The notes under the pieces are model-generated. The model was not told where the DNA came from and did no database searches. It saw nothing but the letters and a program-made list of their open reading frames with translations. The translations under genes were made by a program, and so were the position numbers. This document shows positions 24,091-34,079 of a DNA stretch of 64,000 nucleotides, piece after piece. Every line of letters begins with the position of its first letter. Position 1 is the stretch's first letter. The DNA comes from Dactylonectria macrodidyma. Its lineage: Eukaryota; Ascomycota; Sordariomycetes; Hypocreales; Nectriaceae. Location: contig JAGMUV010000001.1 of assembly GCA_020744425.1 (NCBI GenBank), positions 3,224,001 through 3,288,000 on the forward strand, written 5' to 3'.

Positions 24091-25366
24091 CTCCTAAACC
24101 TAGAGTCAGTAATCATCGCCATCTCATCCATCTCAGAGAGGTCCACTTACATCCTATACCAATAAGAACACGCCAAAGTCAACAACCATCGCTTTCTCGT
24201 CTATCTCGGAGAGGTCCACTTACATCCTATACCAATAAGAACAGACCGCCGTCAGTAACCATTGCTATCTCATCTATCTCAAAGAGGTCCACTTACCCAC
24301 TATACCAACGAGAACAGGCCAGCGTTAGCAACCACCGCTTTCTCGTCCATCTCGGAGAGGTCTACTTACATCCTATACCAATGAGAACATACTAAAGTCA
24401 GCAACCATCGCTGCCTCGCCCATCCCGGAGAGGTCTACTTACATTCTATACCAAGAACAGACCGCCATCAGCAACTATCGCCGCCTTATCCATTTCGGAA
24501 GGGGCCACTTACCAACTATACCAACAAGATCAGACAGCCATTTGAAATCATCGCTATCTTTTTCATCTCAGAGAGGTATACTTACGAACTACCCCAATAA
24601 TCACACTAGGGTCAGCAACCATCGTTATCCCTTCCATCTTGGAAGGGTCCACTTACATCCTACACCAAGAATAACATATCCAAGTCAGCAATCATCGCCA
24701 TCTCATCCATCTCAGAGAGATCCACTTACACTCTATGCCAACAAGAACACACAAAAGTCAGCGACCATCGCTTTCTCATCTATCTAGCAGAGGTCCACTT
24801 ACATCCTATGCCAACAATCACACCATAGTTAACAATCATCATCGTCACGTCAATCTCAGGAAGATCCACTTACCCGCTACACCAGCGAGCACATTAACGT
24901 CAGCAATTATGACCATCTTGTTCATCCCGGAAGGGTCCACTTACATCCTTTAACAATAAGACCACGCCAAAGTCAGCAACCATCGTTTTCTCGTCTATCT
25001 TAGAGACGTTCACTTACAAACTATACCAGTAATCACACTAAGGTCAGCAACCATCACTATCTCATTCATCTCGGAAGGGACCACCTACACACTATACCAA
25101 CAGAAACAGACTGCCATCAGCATCCATCGCAGAGATGTTAGGAAGATCCACTTACCCGCTACACCAACAAACACACCAAGCTCAGCAACTATCACCATCT
25201 TGTTCATCTCGGAAGGGACCACTTACATCCTATACCAACAGGAACAGACTACCATCAGTAACTATCGCCACCTCGTCCATTTCAGAGACGTCCACTTACC
25301 CGCTACACCAACGAACACACCACAGTCAGCAGTTATCATTCTTTGCTCACATGATGCACATACCTC
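24091..25366 (-). repeat. Tandem array of 18 intron-like units with 3-nt spacers
   Basis: Eighteen units of 60-73 bp (mostly 73 and 71). On the minus strand, the HET direction, each runs GTAAGT, about 40 bases of body, a branch-like RCTRAC/GCTGAC in most units, about 20 bases, TAG, then three bases and the next GTAAGT. Donor first bases lie at 25363, 25299, 25226, 25155, 25088, 25017, 24944, 24873, 24802, 24729, 24656, 24585, 24512, 24442, 24369, 24296, 24223, 24150 and 24090. Seventeen of 19 donors are GTAAGT; the others are GTAGGT and GTATGT. Acceptors are TAG in 18 and AAG in one. The three bases vary freely (GAT, CGG, TGG, TTG, TTC, AAT, AGT, TTT, TGT, GAG). All length differences lie inside the bodies, none in the junction. 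Reading: a chain of tiny introns separated by one-codon exons. Confidence 0.85.
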
Positions 25367-25424
25367 CTATACATTGTGATTAACGTCTGCGAATGGGGTG
25401 TGTGAAGCTTAACTGTACACATAC
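25367..25424 (-). other. Predicted intron upstream of the array (58 bp)
   Basis: Donor GTATGT at 25,424 and acceptor TATAG at 25,367, followed by the microexon GAG and the first array donor. Branch candidate GTTAATCAC. Body sequence is not obviously a copy of the repeat unit. Confidence 0.45.
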
Positions 25425-25427
25425 TAG

Positions 25428-25483
25428 CTGTAACTTGGTTAGATCTAAATGTTATGGTTTGGCTGGGGCTTAAGACCCACTAC
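25428..25483 (-). other. Predicted first intron of the HET gene (56 bp)
   Basis: Donor GTAGTG at 25,483 (alternative GTTTGT at 25,487), branch CTAAC 11 bases before the acceptor TTACAG at 25,428. It is followed by the three bases CTA and another GTATGT donor, the same TAG/CAG-NNN-GT arrangement as the array. Confidence 0.4.
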
Positions 25484-25717
25484 AAACGTATGATGAATCT
25501 GAGACGCTTGCTTATCTCGAGATGCCATATCTAATGACTTAAGTTTCGTACCAGGCTTGAGCATCTCTGGCAATCGAGAAGTGGACGGCCGATCTAGCTT
25601 TTTATCGTCCGAGGTAAGATTAGGCAGAAACCCACTAACGCGAAAAGCCGCCGGGGCCTCAGCTCCGCCACAAAGAGGGCTGGATTGACCTCTCAAAAAA
25701 TTTTCATCCACACCCAA
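25484..25717 (-). CDS. Candidate first exon of the HET gene
   Basis: An ATG at 25,717 opens 78 codons to a possible donor at 25,483, leaving phase 0. The sequence (MGVDENFLRG..., later LDRPSTSRLPEMLKPGTK and ASQIHHTF) matches no domain I know. Support comes from position, from phase agreement with every microexon and with the HET core exon, and from a promoter-like CRE and TATA pair 120-146 bases upstream. Without splicing the frame stops at 25,445. It could instead be an unrelated short ORF. Confidence 0.35.
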
Positions 25718-25836
25718 GCCCGATAACTTGCATGAACGTATATCGATGTGACAATATCAGGCAGGATGGATTGATTGATACAGCTTGGGGACAATAGAAT
25801 CTCTTGTCTTCCTCTCTGTCTAGGTGGAAAGCCAGC

Positions 25837-25863
25837 TATTTATCTCGGGCCTTGATGACGTCA
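25837..25863 (-). promoter_or_regulatory. CRE palindrome and TATA-like box upstream of the HET gene
   Basis: TGACGTCA, the perfect CRE/ATF-CREB site, lies at 25,856-25,863. On the minus strand it is followed 12 bases later by ATAAATA (25,837-25,843), about 120 bases before the candidate ATG. The arrangement fits a bZIP-responsive promoter; function is inferred. Confidence 0.45.
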
Positions 25864-26331
25864 TTGAGATGCCACAACCTGACTTGAAATGCTCAGGAAA
25901 GCGGAGGCAGATGTGATGGCCTTTCGTGGCTGGGGCTGTGCAGGACATCACCGCCAGGCAGCCTGTAAGGCCCGAAGCCTCTCGCTAACAGGCAGACATG
26001 AGCAAATAGGGATTAGGATGAAGAGGCGGATTTTGCTCCAGCATCCAATCGCGCGACCCAGCGGAGCCGGGTGAGCTTCGCCGCGGAGGCTCCCCTGCTG
26101 GGTGAGCCGGGCATCATCCATGCAGGCTCTGATGGTGGCCTCTGACGTAGGTACGCAAGAGTGGCTGCTTTTACTATTTATTTCCTTTCGGCTAGCCTGG
26201 GAAAGCCTTCGGCTGACTCATCAACTCTGCGTCTCTCGGGGACAGTTGCTGAATTTGCATCGAGGATGTCGAATAGACCGAACGACTAGCCTAAGGATTG
26301 AATCTCTATCTGAGAAGCTATCCGCCTTACT
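25864..26331. other. Intergenic region between the HET and ankyrin genes
   Basis: Normal composition. It holds the upstream region of the HET gene and the 3' flank of the ankyrin gene, both on the minus strand. The plus-strand frames at 25,889 and 26,102 look like chance. No element ends seen. Confidence 0.45.
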
Positions 26332-28876
26332 CTACGACAAGAAAGACCTAAGTAATTCTGCGGTAGCAAAATGGCCATTATTCGATGCCCTTCGCAAAGC
26401 ACGCTCGTACTGACCTCGCCCAGACTCCGAAATATCTGCGCCGGCATTCTTTAGTAGCTGCACCATATCAATCCTTCCATGCTCTGCGGCACCTTCTAAT
26501 GCCGTGCGTCCTTCATTTTCCGCCGGTTCCGCATCGACGTCGGCTCCCTTTTCCAGCAGGAGATGCGCTATACCGACATAGCCACCAATGGCAGCAAATT
26601 GAAGTGCCGTAGCGCCAAAATTCTTTGCTGGCGGCAAATTCACATTTGCGCCGTACTCGAGGAGGACTTCCACAAGCTCCAAGGAGCCATCCCGACACGC
26701 AATCTGCAAGGGACCGTGCGGACAGTGCCTTGTTGTTGCGTTTGGGTTTGCTCCATGTTGCAGGAGCGCCTTGAGAATTTCACAGTTCTTCTCCATTGTC
26801 GCGTTCTGCACACTAGTTCCAATGGGGTGATTTGTGCGTAGGTTCCCGGAATACCACTGGTAAGTCTTTGTGCAAGACGAGACGATATCCGGATCCTGGC
26901 CATGGCTCAGAAGAATTCGGACGGTTTCCGGGTTCCCTTCAAAAGCTGCCAGTTGCAATGGCGAGTAAGCTGTTTCTGGCGGCAGTTCTTCATTCGTCCT
27001 TGCTCGCGTCTCGAGGATGATCCTCACACACTCAGGATCTCGCTGATGGATTGCTTCTAGAAGAGTTGTGTATGGACCGCGGTGATTGTCTTCGGTAAGG
27101 GTGTCGGGGTTTGCGCCAGCGTCAAGGAGTGATCGCAAGAACTCCTGACGGTGAGCTACAGATGACTTAAGAGCGTGATGTAAGCTGTTTGAGAAGGCAC
27201 GTACGTCAACAATGTTACTCTGTAAGATCAGACGGAAATTATTCAAGTGGCCTCTATCCACAGCCGTTTGGAGAGCCACGTGCAAGGTATTTCTTCTGCC
27301 TCTTCGCTCCTCGGTTGATAGTTTCTCCACGAGCAGCCTGAGCAAGACTGAATCTTCATCATCCGCAGCTGCCTTTAGAGCAAGCTCATCGTTCACTTCA
27401 GCTCCTTTTTCGATAAGCCACTCAGCAGTCGAAATCATTTTCCGTTTTACAGAAGCCCAGAGAGGCGTTTTGTATGGCAGTCGTCTGTCGTGCTGGCTGC
27501 TGGGGTTTACCGATGCTCCGAGTTGCAGTAATTGGTCGACAATCGCCCACTGTTCTTTGAAAATAGCTGCAGCAAGGGGAGAGCACCACTCGCCGAAAAA
27601 GTAGTGGCGCCCCAAGCTGTCTCGAGAGGCATGTGCCATGAGGAGCTGGATAATATCGTGATCTCCGCAATGGATTGCTTTGACAAGGAGATTTCCTCTC
27701 TTCGGAGTTTCGACTTTTGCTCCGCGGTCCAGTAGTTTTTGGACGAGTTCTCTGTGTTCGCCTTCGATGGCAAGCATTAGTGGTGTGTCCTCCGTGTCCC
27801 CCGCGTTCACATCAGCGCCAGCTATTAGGAGCACATCTACCGTCTCCAGGTGGCCCTGACGAATTGCAACTTCAATCGAAGAACCAAGGGCCGATGCAAG
27901 AGAATCTTGAGGCAAGATGTTGCTTTGAAGCAAGCAGACAAGCGGATCCTGACAGCCTCCGGCGCAGCACTTTTTAATCGCCTCTCGTAGGGCGCTGCAG
28001 TTTCCGTCGATGTTTGAGCAATCGTATGATCTGGTAAGGCTTTTGAGGCCGGCACACGCTCCTATCCGTATTGCAGCCAAGATCATAGCCCTCCTCTTCT
28101 GTGTCTCCGTTGCCCTTCGGGATTCCATATACCAAAGCTCATCGTCTGTCGTTGGCCATTCGTCGGGAGTGACAGCCCATTCTGGAAAGTCGGCTTCTGA
28201 TTCCAAAAGTTGACAGAATGTGTCATAGTCCTGTGCTTCGATGGCGGTGTCGAATGAGTAACGCGTTGGTTTCGCACCTGCGGACCACAGGGCGTCGATC
28301 AGGTCCCTGTCTTGGGCGAGGATACCAAGATCAAATGGCGAGTAACATTCAAGGTCCGGATGCTCCTCGCAATAGCCGTCGCAAGGATGGCAAGTCTTGT
28401 GATCATTGACGTCCACTCCAGCCATGATGAGCCTCTTCGCGGCTTCAAGTACCCTCGAGACTTTCCTCGGATCTCTACTCCATCCCAAGCGATCCGCTAG
28501 TGTTTCGCACGTGCCACGCCCATGGACCACCGAAACGAAACGCTCTGATGAGTTGTAGAGGCATTCTCGAAGTGCTGACCGAGCACCGTCGATATGGAAG
28601 CTAATCTCAGCGCCCTTGCTAATGAGGAAGTCGACCAGCTCCGGACATCGGAATGATGATCCCAAGGTCAGGGCTGAGTGCTTCTCACATATTAAAGAAT
28701 ACCAGCGGTACTGGGGGTCTGCTGTCTTGCGCCATTCTTTCAAGGAATATTCCGTGTTGTCGGGGTCCGCCGCAATTGCGTTAACGTCCGCACCGGCGTT
28801 CAGAAGTTCATGAATCAGCGTCAGTAATGCTTCCACTTGATATCGTTTCTGTTCAGTACTGAATTTTGTGGTATTA

Positions 28877-28912
<36 letters not shown>

Positions 28913-30258
28913 CCGTCGTTGCTGTCCGAAACGTCTCTGGCGCCGGTCCCAACAGCTTCAATGGTGGCCTCCTCGGCAAGAGGACGACTCCAAAACTCCC
29001 CAAAACAACCATAGATAGCGAAAAGTAACGGACTACAAGACCATCCAAATTCCGGATAGTCAATTTGCGCTTTAGCTCGCAGCAGTTCTTTGACCAATTT
29101 CAAGTTGCCATTGAAACACGAGTATTGTAAAGGCCGGAGAGGAATTGGACATCCTTCATGCACGCAGTTGTTCGCGTTCGGATCTGCTCCTGCGTCGAGA
29201 AGAGTACTCGCCAAAAGAACGTCCCCTTCTTCGACGGCTAGCCGAAGTAGACCTTGGAGAAGTGCTTGGTTTGATGGATCTTGGAGCAGTCGAATAATGT
29301 CTGGGCCAAATGTACCCAGACTCATAAGCCATCTGTAGATTTCCTTCCGGTTGCCATGGCCTGGGAAGTTGTTAGAGATCGCGTAGGCCATCACCTTGAG
29401 TATCTGAGTGGATGTGCTGTGGTAGATATTGTCGAGGGTAATGCTTGAGCCAGGCACCTCCTTTTCAAATGCCGAGATTGGTAGGAGTGACCTAGCCGCA
29501 ACAAGGATGCGATCAGACGTCGAGCTCTCGTGGTTTCCGCACAGGATGGAACCCATTGTGGAAACACTTGCCGTGAACGGCGGGGGGGGTTCTTCAAAAT
29601 TGGTGGAGTCAGCAGGTGGATCCCTCAAGCGATATCCAAATTGCCATCTTACCAAAAAAGATCAGCGTGGACCGTAGAAATTGGAGAATAGGTAGCTCCT
29701 GGAACACTCTCCGAAACACAGGATAGGGAGGAGGGGTGCAGATCTGGACGCCAGCAGGTGTCGCGGGCGATGTTGCTGCATCAGGTTCTACAGAGTTGTT
29801 AAGCTGGAGTGACAACTGGAAACGACCTTCTTCAGCAATAATTACCTCTCGCCATGTGCAACCTCTCTAAGGTTGTCATGTAGCCATGACGGGATGACTC
29901 TTTCCGGACCTTTGCGGCAGGTACTAGCGCTCCCCTCCAGAACACGTTGCTTTCCTTTCCCTCCAGTTTTCGTTTACCGAGTCTTGACGTGATGATCGGG
30001 TAGTTCCCTCCGGGCATATTCTTCTCAAAACCCCATTGCTGAAATCGATATTCGTACTGGCGTTTGCTAAGATACTGTTAGTTGGAAAGCTTTCTGCCGG
30101 GGAATTATAGGAGCTTGCCTTGCACGGAAGCCGTAGCGAAGTTTCATCTTCTCGATTACCCCCGAGGGCCCGCACAAGGGAAGATCCTCAAGGATATAGA
30201 GGGTATGGATAACGTTCCTCCATCGCTCCCACTCCTCAGATGTAAGAGACATCGTCAT
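26332..30258 (-). CDS. Clr5-domain ankyrin-repeat protein, four exons
   Basis: Exons 30,258-30,119, 30,066-29,846, 29,787-29,653 and 29,591-26,332 give 1,251 codons plus stop. The N-terminus is a Clr5 domain (residues about 4-62): SEEWERWRNVIHTLYILED, EKMKLRYGFRA, then after the first intron SKRQYEYRFQQWGFEKN. After a low-complexity linker come many ankyrin repeats from about residue 280 to the end, with typical TPLMLAIEGEHRELVQKLLD and LLEKGADVDA signatures, and an acidic DDGDDDDDDDDD run near residue 395. Clr5-ankyrin proteins are abundant in Pezizomycotina; their role is unknown, probably protein-binding scaffolds or incompatibility-type regulators. The start is the ATG before TMSLTSEEW. 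Intron 1 appears to be GC-AG. The gene is not RIP-damaged and has no internal stop. Intron 3 uses an AAG acceptor and is the least certain. Confidence 0.85.
29788..29845 (-). other. Second intron of the ankyrin gene (58 bp)
   Basis: Donor GTAATT, branch CTTAAC, acceptor TGTAG; phase 1 on both sides, joining MAR to E-PDAATSPATP. Confidence 0.65.
30067..30118 (-). other. GC-AG intron in the Clr5 domain (52 bp)
   Basis: Donor GCAAGC after AG, branch CTAAC, acceptor TTAG. Splicing turns RARQAPI into R-A-S-K-R-Q-Y-E, the exact Clr5 consensus. No GT donor nearby gives this join. Confidence 0.75.
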
Positions 30259-31232
30259 GACAACCCCGATGTTGCAGGGTGGAGAGGTGGTCAATGAAAG
30301 CCGTATGGAGGCGAGGGTGGTGCTTGTCGCTGAGGATGTCCAAGTGTTGCTGCTAGCTAGAAAGCAGTACGCAAGCACAGCATATATGTGCTGTACATGT
30401 AAGGTATCAGCCGTCTCAGTCGCACTTTAGAAGCCAGACGAGACTTGCTGGGCAAACGCAGAGGGGAGAGAAAGACTGCTTGTGGCAACGGCAATGGGTC
30501 AGAATGGTGAGGATTAACAGCTAAGAAGTCGCAGCAAATGAAGGAATTCCGCCTCTACTTAAAAGTCTCAGCCCCAGTAGTCTGTAGACATGTAAGCCTC
30601 CGTCCTGATTGGTCACGCCCAGAATCCCACCGCATGGAGCTGGGAGTTTGTCGATGATTCGCTTAGTCCACAATCCCAGTGGGTCCTCAGCACAGACACG
30701 CAGCGGTAAGGGCAGGCTTCTGCACCGCCAAGTGCAGAATCACAGAACCAACCCAGACACCAAACAAGCCCGCCCCCATCGAGACTACGGGAGCTAGCTC
30801 TCAGTGGCCGATTCCAGAATCCCAGCTATTCTTCTCGGCCCAAGCGGCGGAAAAGGACACTGCCTCGCCCAAGAAAATACCGCTACTTCTCAAGGGCAGA
30901 CTGAGAAACCCGATTCGTTCATGCCAGTATCCCAATGCTGTCCCCACAAGGCCCCCGAATCGGACCCTGGGGGATTGTCAGACACGCCAACCGCAGTGTG
31001 GTCTACATCCCTTAACAGCCACTCTAAAACCTTCCATGTCATTCCTCCACGCACAAGTTCTCAAAGCCGACCACGAGCTCCTTCTAACGATTACACTCTT
31101 CATATGGGGATATAGCTACAATAGTCAAGACAACCCAACACACCTCCGCAAAGGCTGCATACCACTATCAATCGACTGCTCGACGTTCTCTTGGCCTGAC
31201 AACTCCGCCGGAATCCAAGATTGTCCAACAAG
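30259..31232. other. Promoter region of the ankyrin gene and upstream DNA
   Basis: Contains GCACATATATGC about 120 bases upstream of the ankyrin start, a possible TATA region. On the other side, plus-strand CATATGGGGATATAGCTACA at about 31,099 may serve the short ORF at 31,233. Overlapping frames at 30.6-31.2 kb have no recognisable domain. Confidence 0.35.
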
Positions 31233-31385
31233 ATGCAAATGACGATCGAGGCGATCATCGCTGCCGTCGCACTCGTAGTGGGACTTCCTCCGGCGATGTA
31301 CACCCTTTGGAAATGCTGGAGACGTCGCCGCGAGCAGCGACTTCGTTGCGGTACGCCACGGCCTCATCATTTCAGGCTGCCCTAA
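31233..31385 (+). CDS. Short membrane-anchored peptide ORF, 50 codons
   Basis: MQMTIEAIIAAVALVVGLPP is a hydrophobic anchor of about 20 residues, followed by WKCWRRRREQRLR, a strongly basic stretch that would stay in the cytoplasm, and a stop after 50 residues. Unknown family. It begins just before the RIP block. The anchor-first plan resembles the broken relic at 16,303. It may be a truncated longer protein, because codons after the stop continue protein-like for a while. Confidence 0.35.
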   Translation: MQMTIEAIIAAVALVVGLPPAMYTLWKCWRRRREQRLRCGTPRPHHFRLP

Positions 31386-31770
31386 CATGGCTAACAAGAC
31401 GCTCCAGAGGAAGAAGGCATCCTTGCCCCCAGACGAGCGCTGCACAATCCCAGACACCGGGTCTTCTCACCTCCCTTGGGCAGTCGAACGATGGTCTTCA
31501 TGGGTCTCTTGGTCGAAAACGGGGCATCCGCGTTTGCTATGGGCGAACAGTTCACAGAGTGATATTACTCCTCATAGGTGTATGAAGTAGGGCCAGGGTT
31601 TAGCTAAATATAAAATGTCTTTATAAAAAAACCTATTTCAGAATTTAACATCTAATCTCTATATCTTTATTAATATTAAAGATAAAAATCTTAGAAAGTT
31701 TTTATAAAATACCTTTTAATATTAAGTTATATAATATATATTGCAGAGATCACACACTCATCATATCACT
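31386..31770. other. Boundary into the second RIP block
   Basis: Normal composition until about 31,600, then AT-rich. The 92-codon plus frame ending at 31,585 overlaps the short ORF in another frame and is not convincing. Confidence 0.35.
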
Positions 31771-31996
31771 TGTTAGAACACGTTGGGTATAGGATACAAG
31801 AATCTTAGAAAGCGTATAGAATAGCTAGAGGATATAGGAGGTTTTTTTTTTCTTAAATACAGTGCGTGCCTTCTTAACAGTCATTTTAGCGACCTTATTC
31901 CTCTAGTTAATCAGTTGCTAAAGCTGGCTTGCTAAGAATGCGATGTCTTATATTATAATATGTGTTATATTCTGTTATAACTTACTAGTAGTAACA
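31771..31996 (-). mobile_element. Copia-type LTR with polypurine tract
   Basis: The 226-bp block has matching ends TGTTA...TAACA. On the minus strand it starts TGTTACTACTAGTAAGTTAT and is immediately preceded by GGTCTTAGAGGGGG, a polypurine tract. That makes it a 3' LTR whose element body lies toward higher coordinates. The partner LTR was not found, so the element is incomplete or buried in the RIP block. Confidence 0.6.
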
Positions 31997-33746
31997 CCCC
32001 CTCTAAGACCAGACTCTTAATAATGGCTTAAGGCTATTTAAAGCCTCCTTTTTCTAACTATTCTTAATTTTTTATTGTATGTATATTTATTAAACTATTA
32101 AGGCTCTTATAATCTTCTAGAGCTAGTAAAGCTCTTATAGTCTTAGTATTTTATATTATATTTACTTAAAGTAAGGTTATTTATAATTTAGATTTATTAT
32201 ATAATCTTTTAGCCTTAGAGCTTTTGTTAGAATCTTATAACATATGTAACAAGCGAGCGGCGCACATATACTGTACACTTAAAACTCTAAACTTAAATTT
32301 TTTTTTAAATAGCCAATATAGCTCTAGAATTTTTAGACATTTAATTTTAAATCTTTAACTAAATAGTTAATAAGCTAGTATTTTTTTTAGACTTTTAAAA
32401 AACTTATTAAGCTAGTTATAAGTAAAAATAATAATAAAAATAGTGTGAATTTTATACTACTAGTATAATAAGTATTTATAGCTTAAGAAAAATGTTAAAA
32501 ATAATATATATTATAAATAAGCTAAGTTTAGAATTTTAACTATTTTAGGCCTAGTTTGAAATTTAAAGAATTATTTTAAAATCGTGATTTAAGGTGAAAA
32601 TCTCACTGCGCCGCTCGCTTGTCTGCGCCGCTCGCTTATCATATACGTTATGTATTTTTCTTAAATACCTATTAAAATGCCTTTCTAGGCTTAAGGCAGT
32701 ATTTTTTTAGTCTTACTCTATTTTTTAAGGTTAATATATATAAAGACTATAAAGTTAAATATTTATAAATAAGTAGTACTAAGCGTAGTATTTTTATTAA
32801 GCTTAAAGTCCTTATAAAAGAGCTTATAAAGAGTTTTACTTAAAAGCCTTTATTATTATAATATTATAAATATATATTATAATAAAAATAATATCTTTTT
32901 AAAGCCTAAGATTAATATTATTATTTATTATTATAGCTCTAGCTTATTTTTATATAACTTATATAGCTCTTTTAATAAAGCTATTCTACTTATACTTATA
33001 AGGCTATATAATTATTATTTAATAATTAATATATTTAAAAAAAGGCCTTAGTCTTCTTATAATTACTTTAAGAGTATAGTTTATAACTTTATAGTTATAA
33101 TAAGCTAGCTATCTATACTATAGTTCTGTTTCCCGTTTCTTCTACTTTATTATAAAGACTTTCCTATTAGCCTTAGAGCGCTATTTTATAAAGCTCTTAA
33201 TAGCTTAAAAAAAGAACCTTCTTTTTTATATATTAAGAGTAATTATAATCTTATTCTTAGTATTAAAGATATTATTTTAAATTATATAGTTACTTAAAAA
33301 GTATACGCATTTACTAAAGAGCACATTTAGTAAGAATTCTCTAACTAGAACTATTTTCTTAAGTATTATTATCTTTATTAGTCTTTTCTTATTGTATAGT
33401 TATAACGGTTGTGCTAGACCGCTGTACTAGGAGGCAAAAAATTGGTTAATAATCGCTATAGTAGTGATCATCTGGGCATATTACTATACTATAGGGCCCC
33501 TATCGCTCTTTAGTAAACCAAGCCATAATAATAGTATTATGACTATAATTCTAACTATAAGTAAGTAAACTATTCTTTTACTTATTATTATTAAGATAGA
33601 TTAATTAAGTTTAATCTATTTATCTTTTTTAAAATACTTTTTATTATTAATAATATATATATTTATACTAGAATTTTATAATTAGTAGTCTTTTTAATTA
33701 ATTTAAGTTAATTTAGTTAATATAAAGTAATTAATAAAGATACTTA
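31997..33746. mobile_element. RIP-degraded DNA after the copia LTR
   Basis: TA-rich and stop-rich, holding TIR copy b. A less mutated island at 33,400-33,540 contains the near-palindromic pieces GCTATAGTAGTGATC and CTATACTATAGGGC. No domain was read. Confidence 0.45.
32240..32648. mobile_element. TIR element, copy b (409 bp, TA-flanked)
   Basis: Right end on the reverse strand: ACGTATATGATAAGCGAGCG, with the block AAGCGAGCGGCGCAGAC present twice; left end ACATATGTAACAAGCGAGCG with one copy. TA flanks both ends. Core contains the family sequence GTGTGAATTTTATACTACTA. Confidence 0.75.
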
Positions 33747-34079
33747 ACGTACATAATAAGCGAGTGCAACTATTGAATTTTGACCAATAGGCCAAAAACG
33801 CAGCGCGCTACTTATATAGCACGTTCCTGCCCTAATTGGGTACACATGACCCAATCTAACACGCCCCTTCAGTGTGAGGCCTATAGTTAGGCATTATGCT
33901 AGAAATTCTCTTCAGTCATACCTGGTTCTCGAACACCGGATCTCTTAAGTAGCGTGCGCATAAGTGGATAGCTCAATCAGGTAGTTACAGGCTTTTAGGA
34001 TTTAGTAATCCACACCTCTGAGACTCTTAATTATTGGATTTTAACCAATAGGCCAAAAACGCAGCGCGCTACTTATGTA

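Noticed and set aside
24072..25383. Plus-strand frames across the tandem array encoding His/Ser/Pro/Thr repeat peptides
   Set aside because: Unit lengths are not multiples of three, so the frames break at each length change; the conserved parts make sense as minus-strand splice signals.
28837..29028. Plus-strand frame with a VVVVVVVV run
   Set aside because: Antisense of the acidic Asp run in the ankyrin protein.
33875..34020. tRNA-like A-box TAGCTCAATCAGGTAG and an opposite-strand GTTCGAGAACC inside the TRIM
   Set aside because: The two boxes lie on opposite strands and no cloverleaf forms; treated as TRIM interior.
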